A stretch of DNA of 64,000 bases, from the NCBI GenBank assembly GCA_042854365.1, contig AP031437.1:992001-1056000 (forward strand), read 5' to 3'. Both the position numbers and the translations under genes were made by a program. This DNA comes from Anaeromassilibacillus sp001305115 (GTDB lineage: Bacteria > Bacillota > Clostridia > Oscillospirales > Acutalibacteraceae). Positions 34,095 to 42,971 of the stretch are shown here, in pieces. The notes beneath the pieces are model-generated. The model was not told the DNA's origin, did not search any database, and was given only the letters and a program-made list of their open reading frames with translations. How positions within the stretch are numbered: the first letter of the stretch is position 1; the number at the start of each line of letters is the position of its first letter.

Positions 34095-35227
34095 AAAAGT
34101 CCATTATACGGACAGCGGTGGTGGTTCTCATGCTGACATCGTTCCTCTTCCTACAGGGATGTAGTTATCAAGTACAATTAAGTCAACGTTCACTGATACA
34201 GGGAATCGGTATTGACTATGAATCTGGGACGTACCGGGCAACCGTCCAAGTAACACAGGTGAGCAATCAGGAAGAGAATGTGGTAACCATTATAAAGGGC
34301 GAGGGAGATTCCGCAATGGATGCACTCAATGCGGTTACGCTGTTTAATGGGAAAAAACCGCTGTATAGTCACAGTTTGATTCTAGTGTTGGGACGCAGCT
34401 GTGCAGAAGAAGGGCTCAGCCATGTGATGGACTTTTTTATCCGTTATCCGGAGTCCCATCCTACGGTCAATATTTTAATGGCAGACCATCTTGCAGAAGA
34501 AATCCTCAGTACCAAACAAGAGGATGGCAAGTACATGCAGGCTCGTGATATTGCGGAACTTGCCAAGGGCGGGAGGTACAATGGGGAGACTGTTCAGACA
34601 GAGACTTTGGATGTCATCAATCAGCTGCGTGGCGAAGGGTCTTCTCCCTATCTTCCCATTGTCCGGCAAGAAGGCGAGGCGGTGGTTTCCAGTGGTACAG
34701 CAGTGTTTTCCGGAGATCAGCTGGTTGCAGATTTAGATGAGCGGGAAACCAGAGGCCTGTTGTTGTTAAATGGAAGATTGCGCAATGGGACTGCAGTGGT
34801 CGAGTCACCGGAGATTGGACGGGTTACATTGGAGCTGGAAGAAGCAAAGACCCAAATTACGCCCCAAGTTGCAGGAGAAACTCTGCATTTTCTGATTGAG
34901 GTAAAAGGTGGCGCGACCATTGGCGCAGCAGATATGCCGAGTGGCAGGTCGTTGGATAATAAAATGTATGAAGAGGTAGGAGAACTCCTGGAAGAGCAGC
35001 TCAAGCAGAACTGCGAAGAGGTCATTGCTGCATGCATACAGGAAAATCACAGCGATATCTTCAATTTTGGCCGTCGTGTGTATCAAACGTATCCAAGCTA
35101 TTGGAAACAACATGGGACAAATTGGAATGAAGAAATGGCTGAAGCAGGTTATGAAGTGCATGTAGAAATTCAACTACGGCGTGGTGGACAAGAGATTACC
35201 GGACTACAGAGTGATGTGAATATGTAA
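34091..35227 (+). CDS. gerKC: spore germination lipoprotein, GerC family (C subunit)
   Basis: Lipoprotein C subunit of the germinant receptor. The start is GTG 34091, overlapping gerB by 4 nt. In its 378 residues there is a type II signal peptide with lipobox LFLQGC (lipid-modified Cys near residue 20), then the GerC domains with SLIQGIGIDYESGTYRATVQV, LYSHSLILVLGRSCAEEGL and the C-terminal FGRRVYQTYPSYWKQHGTNWNEE. The three genes are tightly coupled. I see no convincing sigma-G or sigma-F promoter ahead of the operon. Confidence 0.93.
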   Translation: MKKSIIRTAVVVLMLTSFLFLQGCSYQVQLSQRSLIQGIGIDYESGTYRATVQVTQVSNQEENVVTIIKGEGDSAMDALNAVTLFNGKKPLYSHSLILVLGRSCAEEGLSHVMDFFIRYPESHPTVNILMADHLAEEILSTKQEDGKYMQARDIAELAKGGRYNGETVQTETLDVINQLRGEGSSPYLPIVRQEGEAVVSSGTAVFSGDQLVADLDERETRGLLLLNGRLRNGTAVVESPEIGRVTLELEEAKTQITPQVAGETLHFLIEVKGGATIGAADMPSGRSLDNKMYEEVGELLEEQLKQNCEEVIAACIQENHSDIFNFGRRVYQTYPSYWKQHGTNWNEEMAEAGYEVHVEIQLRRGGQEITGLQSDVNM

Positions 35228-35315
35228 AGGGGACAAAGATTGTTGGGTACTTTCAAAATCCTTTTACCTTCATTGTCTCCGAAAAGATTTCGTCGATTTT
35301 ACTGATTTGTATCTG

Positions 35316-35344
35316 TTGAAATACGTCAAATTGAATTGTATAAT
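35316..35344 (+). promoter_or_regulatory. promoter of the MTA/SAH nucleosidase gene
   Basis: -35 TTGAAA at 35316-35321, 17-bp spacer, -10 TATAAT at 35339-35344, 36 bp ahead of the GTG start. Confidence 0.8.
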
Positions 35345-35380
35345 AAACCTAACACATTTCAATTTGTGAGGGTAGTAGTC

Positions 35381-36073
35381 GTGAAAGTTGGAATCGTATG
35401 TGCTGGAGATGTAGAGCTTGAGCCATTCTTGCCAATATTAAACGTTTGTAAAGTGACTGAAAGGGCCATGCTGAGGTTCTATGAAGGACAGGTAGAAGGA
35501 ATCAAAGTTGTTGCTTTGTTTTCGGGGGTATGTAAGGTAAATGCCGCCATAGCGTCACAAATTTTAATAGACCTATTCGGTGTAAATATGATTATTAATT
35601 CTGGGACAGCGGGCGGAATGGATCCTAAACTTGAAATATTTGATACAGTGATTTCTACGGAAGTTTGCTACCATGATGTTGCCGCCGACATTTTGACGGA
35701 ATTTCATCCTGGGATGAAGTCGATTTTTTTTCAAGCAGATCGTGAACTGATAGAACTAACTAAAGTTGCCGTCAAAAAATTACGACAAGAAGGACATGTG
35801 TTTTGGGGACGGATGGTTACAGGGGAATCCTTTATAACCGATGAGGGAAGGCAAAAAATCAATAGTGAATTTACCCCTTTAACGGTGGACATGGAAACTG
35901 CAAGTATTGCTCATGTGTGTTACGTGAACAGCATACCGTTTATTTCAATCAGATGTGTTACGGACACAGCTGCATATAGTGGAATTGACAATTTTGAAGA
36001 AAACTGTGCCAAAGCCTCAATGATTGCAAAAGATATTACTGTGGCTTTATTAAATGAACTTGGTAGTAAGTAA
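35381..36073 (+). CDS. mtnN: 5'-methylthioadenosine/S-adenosylhomocysteine nucleosidase
   Basis: Cleaves MTA and SAH to adenine plus the thioribose product, for methionine and SAM salvage. I start at GTG 35381 after GTGAGGGTA (230 residues), giving VKVGIVCAGDVELEPF. Phosphorylase-fold motifs are present: INSGTAGGMDPKLEIFDTV, the catalytic-type VDMETASIAHVC and FISIRCVTDTA. The A+T-richer codon use than in the housekeeping run is mild. It has its own promoter and terminator. Confidence 0.88.
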   Translation: MKVGIVCAGDVELEPFLPILNVCKVTERAMLRFYEGQVEGIKVVALFSGVCKVNAAIASQILIDLFGVNMIINSGTAGGMDPKLEIFDTVISTEVCYHDVAADILTEFHPGMKSIFFQADRELIELTKVAVKKLRQEGHVFWGRMVTGESFITDEGRQKINSEFTPLTVDMETASIAHVCYVNSIPFISIRCVTDTAAYSGIDNFEENCAKASMIAKDITVALLNELGSK

Positions 36074-36222
36074 AACCAGGGAGATAGTCATGGGAATTTT
36101 GGTTTTGTCCCTTCTTGCTCGGTTCGGTGAAGAACTCTTAAAATAGGCATTGGTGCGTATGGAAGTAGAAAAGAGCGTCCATTAGAGTATCAGGATTTTG
36201 AAAGTAGTAAGGGATTAACAGC

Positions 36223-36257
36223 AAAAAGCAGCAAACGAAACTCGTTTGCTGCTTTTT
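36223..36257. terminator. bidirectional terminator between mtnN and the dehydratase-like gene
   Basis: Perfect 16-bp stem (36223-36238 with 36242-36257), 3-nt loop, A-run on one side and T-run on the other. It serves both convergent transcripts. Confidence 0.9.
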
Positions 36258-36286
36258 ATCTTTTTGCTTGAATAAAAGGATACTAT

Positions 36287-37576
36287 TTAACCATCTTTTT
36301 GCCCCTGTTGGGCTGCTAATTTTTCGCGGGCCACCGCAAGCATCAACTTAATGCGGTTTTCTTGGTTGACACGGGTGGCACTGGGATCATAATCAATCGG
36401 AACAATGTTGGAATTTGGAGCCACTTCGCGAAGACGATGGATCATCCCTTTCCCACAGATATGGTTGGGCAGACACCCAAACGGCTGTGCACAAACGATG
36501 TTTTCATATCCAGCTTCTGAAAGCTCCAACATTTCTGCCGTGAGCAGCCAGCCCTCGCCCATTTTATCTCCGTAGCCAATTATACCCTTAACAAGGCTTT
36601 TGATATGCTCATAAGAGGCAGGAGCGTAAAACTTTGGCTCTGTCTTGACGGCGCGAATTAGTGCGTCCTGCATCTTAGTAGCGTATTCCATCAGAAGGTT
36701 GACCACAGCGTACTTTGCTTTACTACCGCCATAGAGTTTGATGTCCTCCAAACGATTGTCCACTTTAAACTGAACGAAGGACATCAAGCCAGGGACATTG
36801 ACCTCACACCCCTGTTCTGCTAGAAAATCCTCCAGATGGTTGTTGGCAAATGCAGCATATTTGACGTAGATCTCTCCGACAATCCCAACTTTGATCTTTG
36901 GAGTTTTTTTGATCGGAATGGAGGCAAAATCTTTTACAATGCGCAGAAGGTTCGCCTCTTCTTTTTTCAATCCCATACCTTCGCTTTGCCGGAACTGTTT
37001 ACAAAGTTCTGCCGTCCACTTTTGCACCATACGTTTGCTGGCGCCAGGTTCAACTTCATAGGGCTTTACTTGGTTGTCCAGAAGCATCAGCGCGTCGCCA
37101 TAGATGACAGCAGCGACCATCTTTCGGATCATCGGGAGCGTAATGGAAAAGCCTGGATTATGTTCCAAACCGGATAGGTTCAGGGAGATAACCGGAACCT
37201 GATCGAACCCAGCCTTGTGCAAGGCTTTGCGCAACAGATGGATGTAATTGCTGGCGCGGCAGCCGCCGCCAGTCTGAGTGATGATAAGTGCTGTGCGGTC
37301 CAGATCGTATTTTCCACTTTTAAGCGCATCAATGAACTGCCCAATGACCAATAGAGCGGGATAGCAGGTATCATTATGCACATACTTGAGCCCTTCTTGT
37401 ACGATGTTGGGACCGCTGGTGGTCAGTAGTTCTGCTTTATAGCCATAGCTCCGAAATACGTCCACAAATAATTCAAAATGAATGGGCAACATCATCGGGC
37501 ACAGAATGGTGTATTCCTTTTTCATCTCCTTCGTAAATAGGAGACGGCCATTTTTATTGAATTTTAATTCTGCCAT
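36287..37576 (-). CDS. 2-hydroxyacyl-CoA dehydratase-like (HgdB-type) protein
   Basis: A 429-residue protein with the fold of the dehydratase subunits that bind an Fe-S cluster, usually found as the C-terminal part of very long activase proteins. Key segments are PMMLPIHFELFVDVFRSYG, YVHNDTCYPALLVIGQFIDAL with Cys near 71, TQTGGGCRASNYIHLLRKAL with a second Cys, and the C-terminal CAQPFGCLPNHICGKGM with three cysteines. It starts 23 bp after the activase gene. In many Clostridia the two are one protein of about 1400 residues. The substrate is unknown; real fermentative hydroxyacyl-CoA dehydratases have separate A and B subunits, which are absent. Confidence 0.82.
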   Translation of the reverse strand: MAELKFNKNGRLLFTKEMKKEYTILCPMMLPIHFELFVDVFRSYGYKAELLTTSGPNIVQEGLKYVHNDTCYPALLVIGQFIDALKSGKYDLDRTALIITQTGGGCRASNYIHLLRKALHKAGFDQVPVISLNLSGLEHNPGFSITLPMIRKMVAAVIYGDALMLLDNQVKPYEVEPGASKRMVQKWTAELCKQFRQSEGMGLKKEEANLLRIVKDFASIPIKKTPKIKVGIVGEIYVKYAAFANNHLEDFLAEQGCEVNVPGLMSFVQFKVDNRLEDIKLYGGSKAKYAVVNLLMEYATKMQDALIRAVKTEPKFYAPASYEHIKSLVKGIIGYGDKMGEGWLLTAEMLELSEAGYENIVCAQPFGCLPNHICGKGMIHRLREVAPNSNIVPIDYDPSATRVNQENRIKLMLAVAREKLAAQQGQKDG

Positions 37577-37599
37577 TGTATTCTCCTTTCGGATGGGTC

Positions 37600-40494
37600 C
37601 TAGCCCTCCAGAGCGGCGAACAGGCTGCGCAGTCGAATTTTCACTGCGCCAAGGTTCGTGATTTCGTCAATCTTAATCTGCGTATAAATCTTTCCGTGGG
37701 ATTCCAAAATACTGCGTACTTCATCCGTCGTGATGGCGTCCACACCACAGCCAAAGGAGACAAGCTGTACAAGATTCATATCCTTTTGGTTGCCGATGTA
37801 TTCGGCAGCCGCATACAAACGCGCATGATACGTCCACTGGTTTAGAACACCAACTGGAAATTTTGTTTCTTTGGCGCTGATGACATCCTCCGAAATGACG
37901 GCGGCGCCCAAACTGGTGATGAGCTTGTCAATGCCATGATTGATTTCCGGGTCCAAGTGGTACGGGCGGCCGCTTAGAATAATGATTGGCTTGCCCTCAG
38001 CACGTGCCTGTGCAATCATCTCATCGCCCTTATTGCGGATTTTCTGCATATATGCATCATACTCCGCATAAGCGGCCTTGGCTGCTTGCTTTACCTCGGA
38101 TAAGGAAATCCCCTCAAAATATTGGGCTAAAATGGCATGCATTTTCTTGGGAAAATCACGCTTTCGGTGAATCCCAACATAATCATGGATAAAGTTTAAT
38201 CCGCGCAAGTCTGCCATATTGGCTGCGATTACCTCAGGATAATAAGCTACAACTGGACAATTGTAGTGGTTGTCTCCCAACTTCTCATCAAAATTGTAGG
38301 ACATACACGGATAGAAAATCGTCTGAATGCCACGCTCAATCAATGCATCGACATGTCCATGCATCAGTTTAGCAGGGAAACAGACGGTATCGCTCGGAAT
38401 GGTACTCTGTCCCCGGATATATAATTCACGAGAGGAAAGGGGGGAGGTGACAACCTCAAATCCAAGCTTTGTAAAGAAGGTGTGCCAGAATGGCAGCAGT
38501 TCATATAAGTTTAATCCCATAGGAAGACCGATCTTTCCGCGAGGTCCCTCCTGTGGATGGTAGGAACGAAGGGTTTCCAACTTAAAGGCATACATATTTT
38601 GTTCGCTTGTGTTGGCCCGTTTTGTTACAGGCTTTTCACAGCGGTTGCCGCCGATGAAACGGCGGTTTCCACCAAAGACATTGATGGTCAGACGGCAATG
38701 ATTGTTGCACAGTCCGCAGAAAGTTACGCGGACCTCGTGTGTAAAGTTTTCCAGTTCTTCTAACGAGAGCAGCGAGCTGGCTTTTCCCGCTTTTTTCATA
38801 GAATAAAGCGCTGCGCCATACGCACCCATCAGTCCGGAGATGTCCGGGCGAACCACATTGACGCCGAGTTCCTTTTCGAAGACACGCAGAACCGCGTCGT
38901 TCAGGAATGTCCCTCCCTGAACAACGATGTTCTTTCCCAATTCTTCCGCAGAAGAAGCGCGGATAACCTTATAAATTGCATTTTTGACCACACTGACGGA
39001 AAGGCCTGCGGATATATCCTCTGTCGTTGCACCGTCTTTTTGTGCCTGCTTGACCGACGAATTCATAAAGACTGTGCAGCGGGAACCCAGGTCTACCGGA
39101 TGCTTTGCGAATAGACCGAGCTTTGCAAAATCCTGGATACTATAACCCAAAGTATTGGCAAAAGTTTGCAGGAAGGAACCGCAGCCGGAGGAACAGGCTT
39201 CATTTAAGAAGATGTTGTCAATAGCGCCTTTCCGGATTTTAAAGCACTTCATGTCCTGTCCACCGATATCAATGACAAAATCGACATCGGGAAGAAAATG
39301 CTTGGCGGCTGTAAAGTGTGCGACGGTTTCCACGATTCCCCAATCGATACCAAAGGCATTTTTTAAAAGTTCTTCTCCGTAACCAGTGACCGCAGAAGAG
39401 CGAATTTTTATATGGGGATGATCGTGGTATAGTTTCAATAGATATTCCCGGATAATTGGCACTGGATTACCAGAATTGCTCTGATACATAGAATCCAGAA
39501 TTTCGCCGTCTTTTCCCAGCAAGACTGTCTTTACCGTCGTTGAACCGGCGTCTACACCGAGATAGGCTTCCCCCGTATACGTGGAAATGTCCCCCCGTTG
39601 TGCTTGGCACGCTTCATGGCGTTTCCGGAATGCTTCATACTCCTCTTGGCCGTTGAACAGAGGGTCAATGGATAAAAACGCCGCCTTGGTTCCATAGTTG
39701 GCAATATTCGCCAAAGCCGTTTCCAGATCAATAGAGGTTGCGCTGCTGAAGGCGGCGCCGAGCGCTACATAGTACAAAGAATTCTCCGGACAAAGCCCTT
39801 TTACCTTCAACGCGGCGTCAAATGCATCGCGTAGCCCGGATAAAAAGGTAAGAGGTCCACCCAAATAGACTACATTGCCCTTGATTTGCCGTCCTTGAGC
39901 GAGGCCAGCGATCGTCTGGTTGGCCACGGCGGCAAAAATACTGGCAGAAATATCGCTCTTACGCGCCCCTTGATTCAGAAGTGGCTGAATATCCGACTTG
40001 GCAAATACGCCGCATCGGGAGGCAATGGTGTAAATTTTTTCATATTGAGCGGCAAGCTCGTTCATCTCATCTAGGGAGATATTCAGCAAGGTGGCCATCT
40101 GGTCGATGAATGCTCCGGTACCGCCGGCACAGGAACCGTTCATGCGGACCTCCATTCCGCCGGATAAAAAGAGGATCTTGGCATCCTCGCCACCCAATTC
40201 AATGATGACATCTGCATTCGGAATCAGCTTTCCGATGGCGATGCGTGTAGCATACACCTCTTGCATAAAGGGGAGGTTGCAGGTTTCCGCAACTCCCATT
40301 CCAGCAGAACCGGAGACGGTGATTTGCGCTTCTTCGCCATGGATGACCTCATCGCGTATTTTGGTGAGCAATTCGCTCATCTTCTCCGTAATCTGTGAAA
40401 GATGGCGTTCATAGGACTTATAAACGATATTGTTCTGGTCGTCGAGAACGACACACTTTATAGTGGTGGAACCGACGTCTAAACCGACTTTCAA
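37600..40494 (-). CDS. acyl-CoA dehydratase activase-like protein (two BadF-type ATPase domains plus DUF2229)
   Basis: Large 964-residue protein. Activase domain 1 (about 1-255) has GLDVGSTTIKCVVLDD and the cluster-loop GSCAGGTGAFIDQMA. Domain 2 (about 315-585) has LGVDAGSTTVKTVLLG, NEACSSGCGSFLQTFA and SRCTVFMNSSVKQAQ. Each pair of cysteines matches the ligands that hold a bridging [4Fe-4S] cluster in HgdC. The DUF2229 region (about 600-890) has VTFCGLCNNHCRLT and KIGLPMGLNLYELLPFW. The family couples ATP hydrolysis to low-potential electron transfer. It is the first gene of a two-gene operon. Confidence 0.88.
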   Translation of the reverse strand: MKVGLDVGSTTIKCVVLDDQNNIVYKSYERHLSQITEKMSELLTKIRDEVIHGEEAQITVSGSAGMGVAETCNLPFMQEVYATRIAIGKLIPNADVIIELGGEDAKILFLSGGMEVRMNGSCAGGTGAFIDQMATLLNISLDEMNELAAQYEKIYTIASRCGVFAKSDIQPLLNQGARKSDISASIFAAVANQTIAGLAQGRQIKGNVVYLGGPLTFLSGLRDAFDAALKVKGLCPENSLYYVALGAAFSSATSIDLETALANIANYGTKAAFLSIDPLFNGQEEYEAFRKRHEACQAQRGDISTYTGEAYLGVDAGSTTVKTVLLGKDGEILDSMYQSNSGNPVPIIREYLLKLYHDHPHIKIRSSAVTGYGEELLKNAFGIDWGIVETVAHFTAAKHFLPDVDFVIDIGGQDMKCFKIRKGAIDNIFLNEACSSGCGSFLQTFANTLGYSIQDFAKLGLFAKHPVDLGSRCTVFMNSSVKQAQKDGATTEDISAGLSVSVVKNAIYKVIRASSAEELGKNIVVQGGTFLNDAVLRVFEKELGVNVVRPDISGLMGAYGAALYSMKKAGKASSLLSLEELENFTHEVRVTFCGLCNNHCRLTINVFGGNRRFIGGNRCEKPVTKRANTSEQNMYAFKLETLRSYHPQEGPRGKIGLPMGLNLYELLPFWHTFFTKLGFEVVTSPLSSRELYIRGQSTIPSDTVCFPAKLMHGHVDALIERGIQTIFYPCMSYNFDEKLGDNHYNCPVVAYYPEVIAANMADLRGLNFIHDYVGIHRKRDFPKKMHAILAQYFEGISLSEVKQAAKAAYAEYDAYMQKIRNKGDEMIAQARAEGKPIIILSGRPYHLDPEINHGIDKLITSLGAAVISEDVISAKETKFPVGVLNQWTYHARLYAAAEYIGNQKDMNLVQLVSFGCGVDAITTDEVRSILESHGKIYTQIKIDEITNLGAVKIRLRSLFAALEG

Positions 40495-40593
40495 TATGAC
40501 ACCCTCTTCTGGCTTTTTAGCCGCTTTGTAGCCACAGTCTCCATGCGGCTACCACTCGTGAAAATGTTAACTATATTAAATATCTGATAACAC

Positions 40594-40622
40594 ATTTTAC
40601 GAAAAAGCAGGGGAATTGTCAA
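40594..40622 (-). promoter_or_regulatory. promoter of the activase operon
   Basis: On the minus strand, -35 TTGACA (40617-40622) and -10 TAAAAT (40594-40599) are separated by 17 bp, about 100 bp ahead of the activase start. Confidence 0.7.
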
Positions 40623-40743
40623 GAGACGTTCTGTGAAATTCGGCCTGTCAATATCTGGCCATGCTGTGCGCTTTGACGGGAAGACGCTTGTAAAATACGG
40701 GAAAGGGTGATAGAATGGTAAAAATAAGAATGGGGTGGTATGC

Positions 40744-41871
40744 TTGGATATCAGCAAATTGCGCGGTGAAGTCAAACTCAGCAAACTAGGTGGTATTGTA
40801 CAGATCAGCAATATGATTGATCTGGATCAATCCAGCTTAGCAGAAATCGGGGAAATGATCGCGCTGGCCAATCAGATCCGAAATTATCCAAAGGAATACT
40901 GCGAATCGTGCCGTGGAAAGATCATGGCGACCTTGTTCTATGAACCCTCCACCCGGACCAAGATGTCTTTTCAGACAGCGATGCTCCGCCTAGGGGGCGA
41001 GGTCATCGGCTTTGACAATCCTCAGAGTTCCTCTGTCAGCAAGGGGGAGAGCTTGAAGGATACCGTGACCGTGGTGAGTGGTTATGCGGATATTTTGGTG
41101 ATCCGCCATCCGTTGGAGGGGGCAGCAGAGGCTGGAGCGATGTATTCGCGTGTTCCAGTAATCAATGCGGGGGATGGAGGGCACCTGCATCCGACGCAAA
41201 CATTGACCGATCTGGTTACCTTATATAATGAAAAGGGAAGGCTGGACAACCTTTGTATCGGTCTCTGTGGCGATCTCAAGTATGGACGTACCGTGCATTC
41301 GCTGATTAAAACCATGACGAGGTATCACAACAACTCCTTTGTACTGATCTCAACCCCGGAATTGGCCCTGCCCAATTATGTGAAGGACTTTATGAATGCC
41401 GCGGGCTGTAAATATGTGGAGGTTCCAAGCCTGAGCGAGGCCATGCCGATGTTGGACGTACTTTATATGACGCGCATTCAACAGGAACGTTTTGCCAGCC
41501 GGGAGCAGTATGAAGCGCAAAAAGGCGTCTATGTGTTGGACCGGGAAAAGCTGAATATGGGTAAAAAGGATTTAAAGGTGCTGCATCCGTTGCCGCGTGT
41601 GGATGAAATCACGCCGGATGTGGACGACGACCCACGTGCGGCATATTTCAAGCAGACAGTCTATGGTATGTATGCACGCATGGCACTGATTTTCAGCATG
41701 TTGATGAATCCCCAGTATAAGCGTAAAAAGCCGCCGACCCAATCCTCCCATCCTGTGGAATGTTCCAATTCAAAGTGTATTACTAAAACAGAGCCCTATC
41801 TGCCCAGACTCTTTTTTGCCGCAGGCGATATGTTAGAATGCAAGTATTGTGATGGTAGGACGCTGATATAA
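40744..41871 (+). CDS. pyrB: aspartate carbamoyltransferase with fused PyrI-type zinc domain
   Basis: Condenses carbamoyl phosphate and aspartate in pyrimidine synthesis. I take TTG 40744 as start, 5 nt after GGGGTGG (a GTG at 40735 is possible), giving 375 residues. Catalytic motifs are YEPSTRTKMSFQTA, SSVSKGESLKDT, HPLEGAAE, HPTQTLTDL, GDLKYGRTVHSL and HPLPRVDEI. After the normal end (near 310) comes an extra 60 residues with C-x4-C (340, 345) and C-x2-C (366, 369), matching the zinc site of the regulatory chain PyrI, but without PyrI's nucleotide-binding domain. No separate pyrI or other pyr gene lies in the window. Confidence 0.93.
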   Translation: MDISKLRGEVKLSKLGGIVQISNMIDLDQSSLAEIGEMIALANQIRNYPKEYCESCRGKIMATLFYEPSTRTKMSFQTAMLRLGGEVIGFDNPQSSSVSKGESLKDTVTVVSGYADILVIRHPLEGAAEAGAMYSRVPVINAGDGGHLHPTQTLTDLVTLYNEKGRLDNLCIGLCGDLKYGRTVHSLIKTMTRYHNNSFVLISTPELALPNYVKDFMNAAGCKYVEVPSLSEAMPMLDVLYMTRIQQERFASREQYEAQKGVYVLDREKLNMGKKDLKVLHPLPRVDEITPDVDDDPRAAYFKQTVYGMYARMALIFSMLMNPQYKRKKPPTQSSHPVECSNSKCITKTEPYLPRLFFAAGDMLECKYCDGRTLI

Positions 41872-41989
41872 AGGATGGGTTTTGTTCTCAAATCCTATGG
41901 ATAGAATTCCTTCATCAGTTGTGAATATCTTGTCAGATAGGGAAAAATATGATATGATAAAAAGTATTGTAAACGTGTAAAACATAATG

Positions 41990-42030
41990 GGCTGGAAGCC
42001 TTCTTAAGGAAGGCGGTTTTCTTGCCAGCC
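41990..42030 (+). promoter_or_regulatory. structured 5' leader of yebC
   Basis: Nested pairing: GGCTGG (41990-41995) with CCAGCC (42025-42030), and inner GCCTTC (41998-42003) with GAAGGC (42009-42014). It lies 26 bp ahead of the yebC start. It may be a weak attenuator or an mRNA-stabilising hairpin; no known riboswitch class is recognised. Confidence 0.35.
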
Positions 42031-42056
42031 ATTTTGAAGAAGCAGGAGGATTTGCT

Positions 42057-42803
42057 ATGTCAGGCCATTCGAAGTGGAACAACATCAAACGGAAAAAGGA
42101 GAAGACAGACGGTGCAAAGGCAAAGATCTTTACAAAGATCGGCCGCGAGCTGGCTGTGGCAGTGAAAGAGGGCGGTGGCCCAGACCCGGCTTCCAATTCC
42201 AAATTGAAGGATTGCATTGCAAAGGCAAAGGCGGCCAACGTACCGAATGAAAATATTGAGCGTATCATCAAAAAGGCAGCGGGAGAAGGGGACGACTCCA
42301 AATACGAGAACATTACATACGAGGGGTATGGTCCGAGCGGTATTGCTGTCATTGTGGAGACTCTGACAGATAATCGCAATCGTACAGCGGGAGATGTGCG
42401 CCATTATTTTGACAAATTTGGCGGAAACCTGGGCACGAGCGGTTGCGTTTCCTTTATGTTTTCCCAGAAGGGCGTGCTGGTAATTGAGCGCGAGGGACTG
42501 GAAGAGGACAAGGTAATGGAGGATTGCCTCGAGGCGGGCGCTGCGGATTTCCAGGCAGACGAGGATGTATTTGAGATTTATACCGAGCCGGATGACTTCA
42601 GTGGCGTATTGGACGATTTGACGCAGAAGGGCTATGAATTCGTTTCGGCTGAGGTGGAGATGGTGCCCAGCACCTATACGACGTTAACGGATGAAGATGC
42701 GATCACGAAGATGCGCCGTCTGCTGGATGCTTTAGAGGACAACGACGATGTGCAGAATGTGTGGCACAACTGGGAGAACGCAGACGAAGACGACGAGGAA
42801 TAA
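42057..42803 (+). CDS. yebC: YebC/PmpR-family regulatory protein
   Basis: Member of the YebC/PmpR family, reported as DNA-binding regulators and, more recently, as factors that help ribosomes through proline stretches. The 248-residue protein has the N-terminal signature MSGHSKWNNIKRKKEKTDGAK, IFTKIGRELAVAVKEGG, ENITYEGYGPSGIAVIVETLTDNRNRT and GGNLGTSGCVSFMF, with an acidic C-terminus. The ATG follows AGCAGGAGG. Confidence 0.95.
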   Translation: MSGHSKWNNIKRKKEKTDGAKAKIFTKIGRELAVAVKEGGGPDPASNSKLKDCIAKAKAANVPNENIERIIKKAAGEGDDSKYENITYEGYGPSGIAVIVETLTDNRNRTAGDVRHYFDKFGGNLGTSGCVSFMFSQKGVLVIEREGLEEDKVMEDCLEAGAADFQADEDVFEIYTEPDDFSGVLDDLTQKGYEFVSAEVEMVPSTYTTLTDEDAITKMRRLLDALEDNDDVQNVWHNWENADEDDEE

Positions 42804-42971
42804 AAACGGTTTCTTTCAGCAACAATAGATGGTATAAAGTTTAGGAACCGTTGGGATGGGTTAAAACCTTTCCGTAAATCTTTCTCAACAAACAGTTGAA
42901 GGGGATGAAAGACCGGGCGGCAATGTTTGGCTGCCCGCCCATGCGGTTTCGTGAAAAGTGGAGGAAACGAC

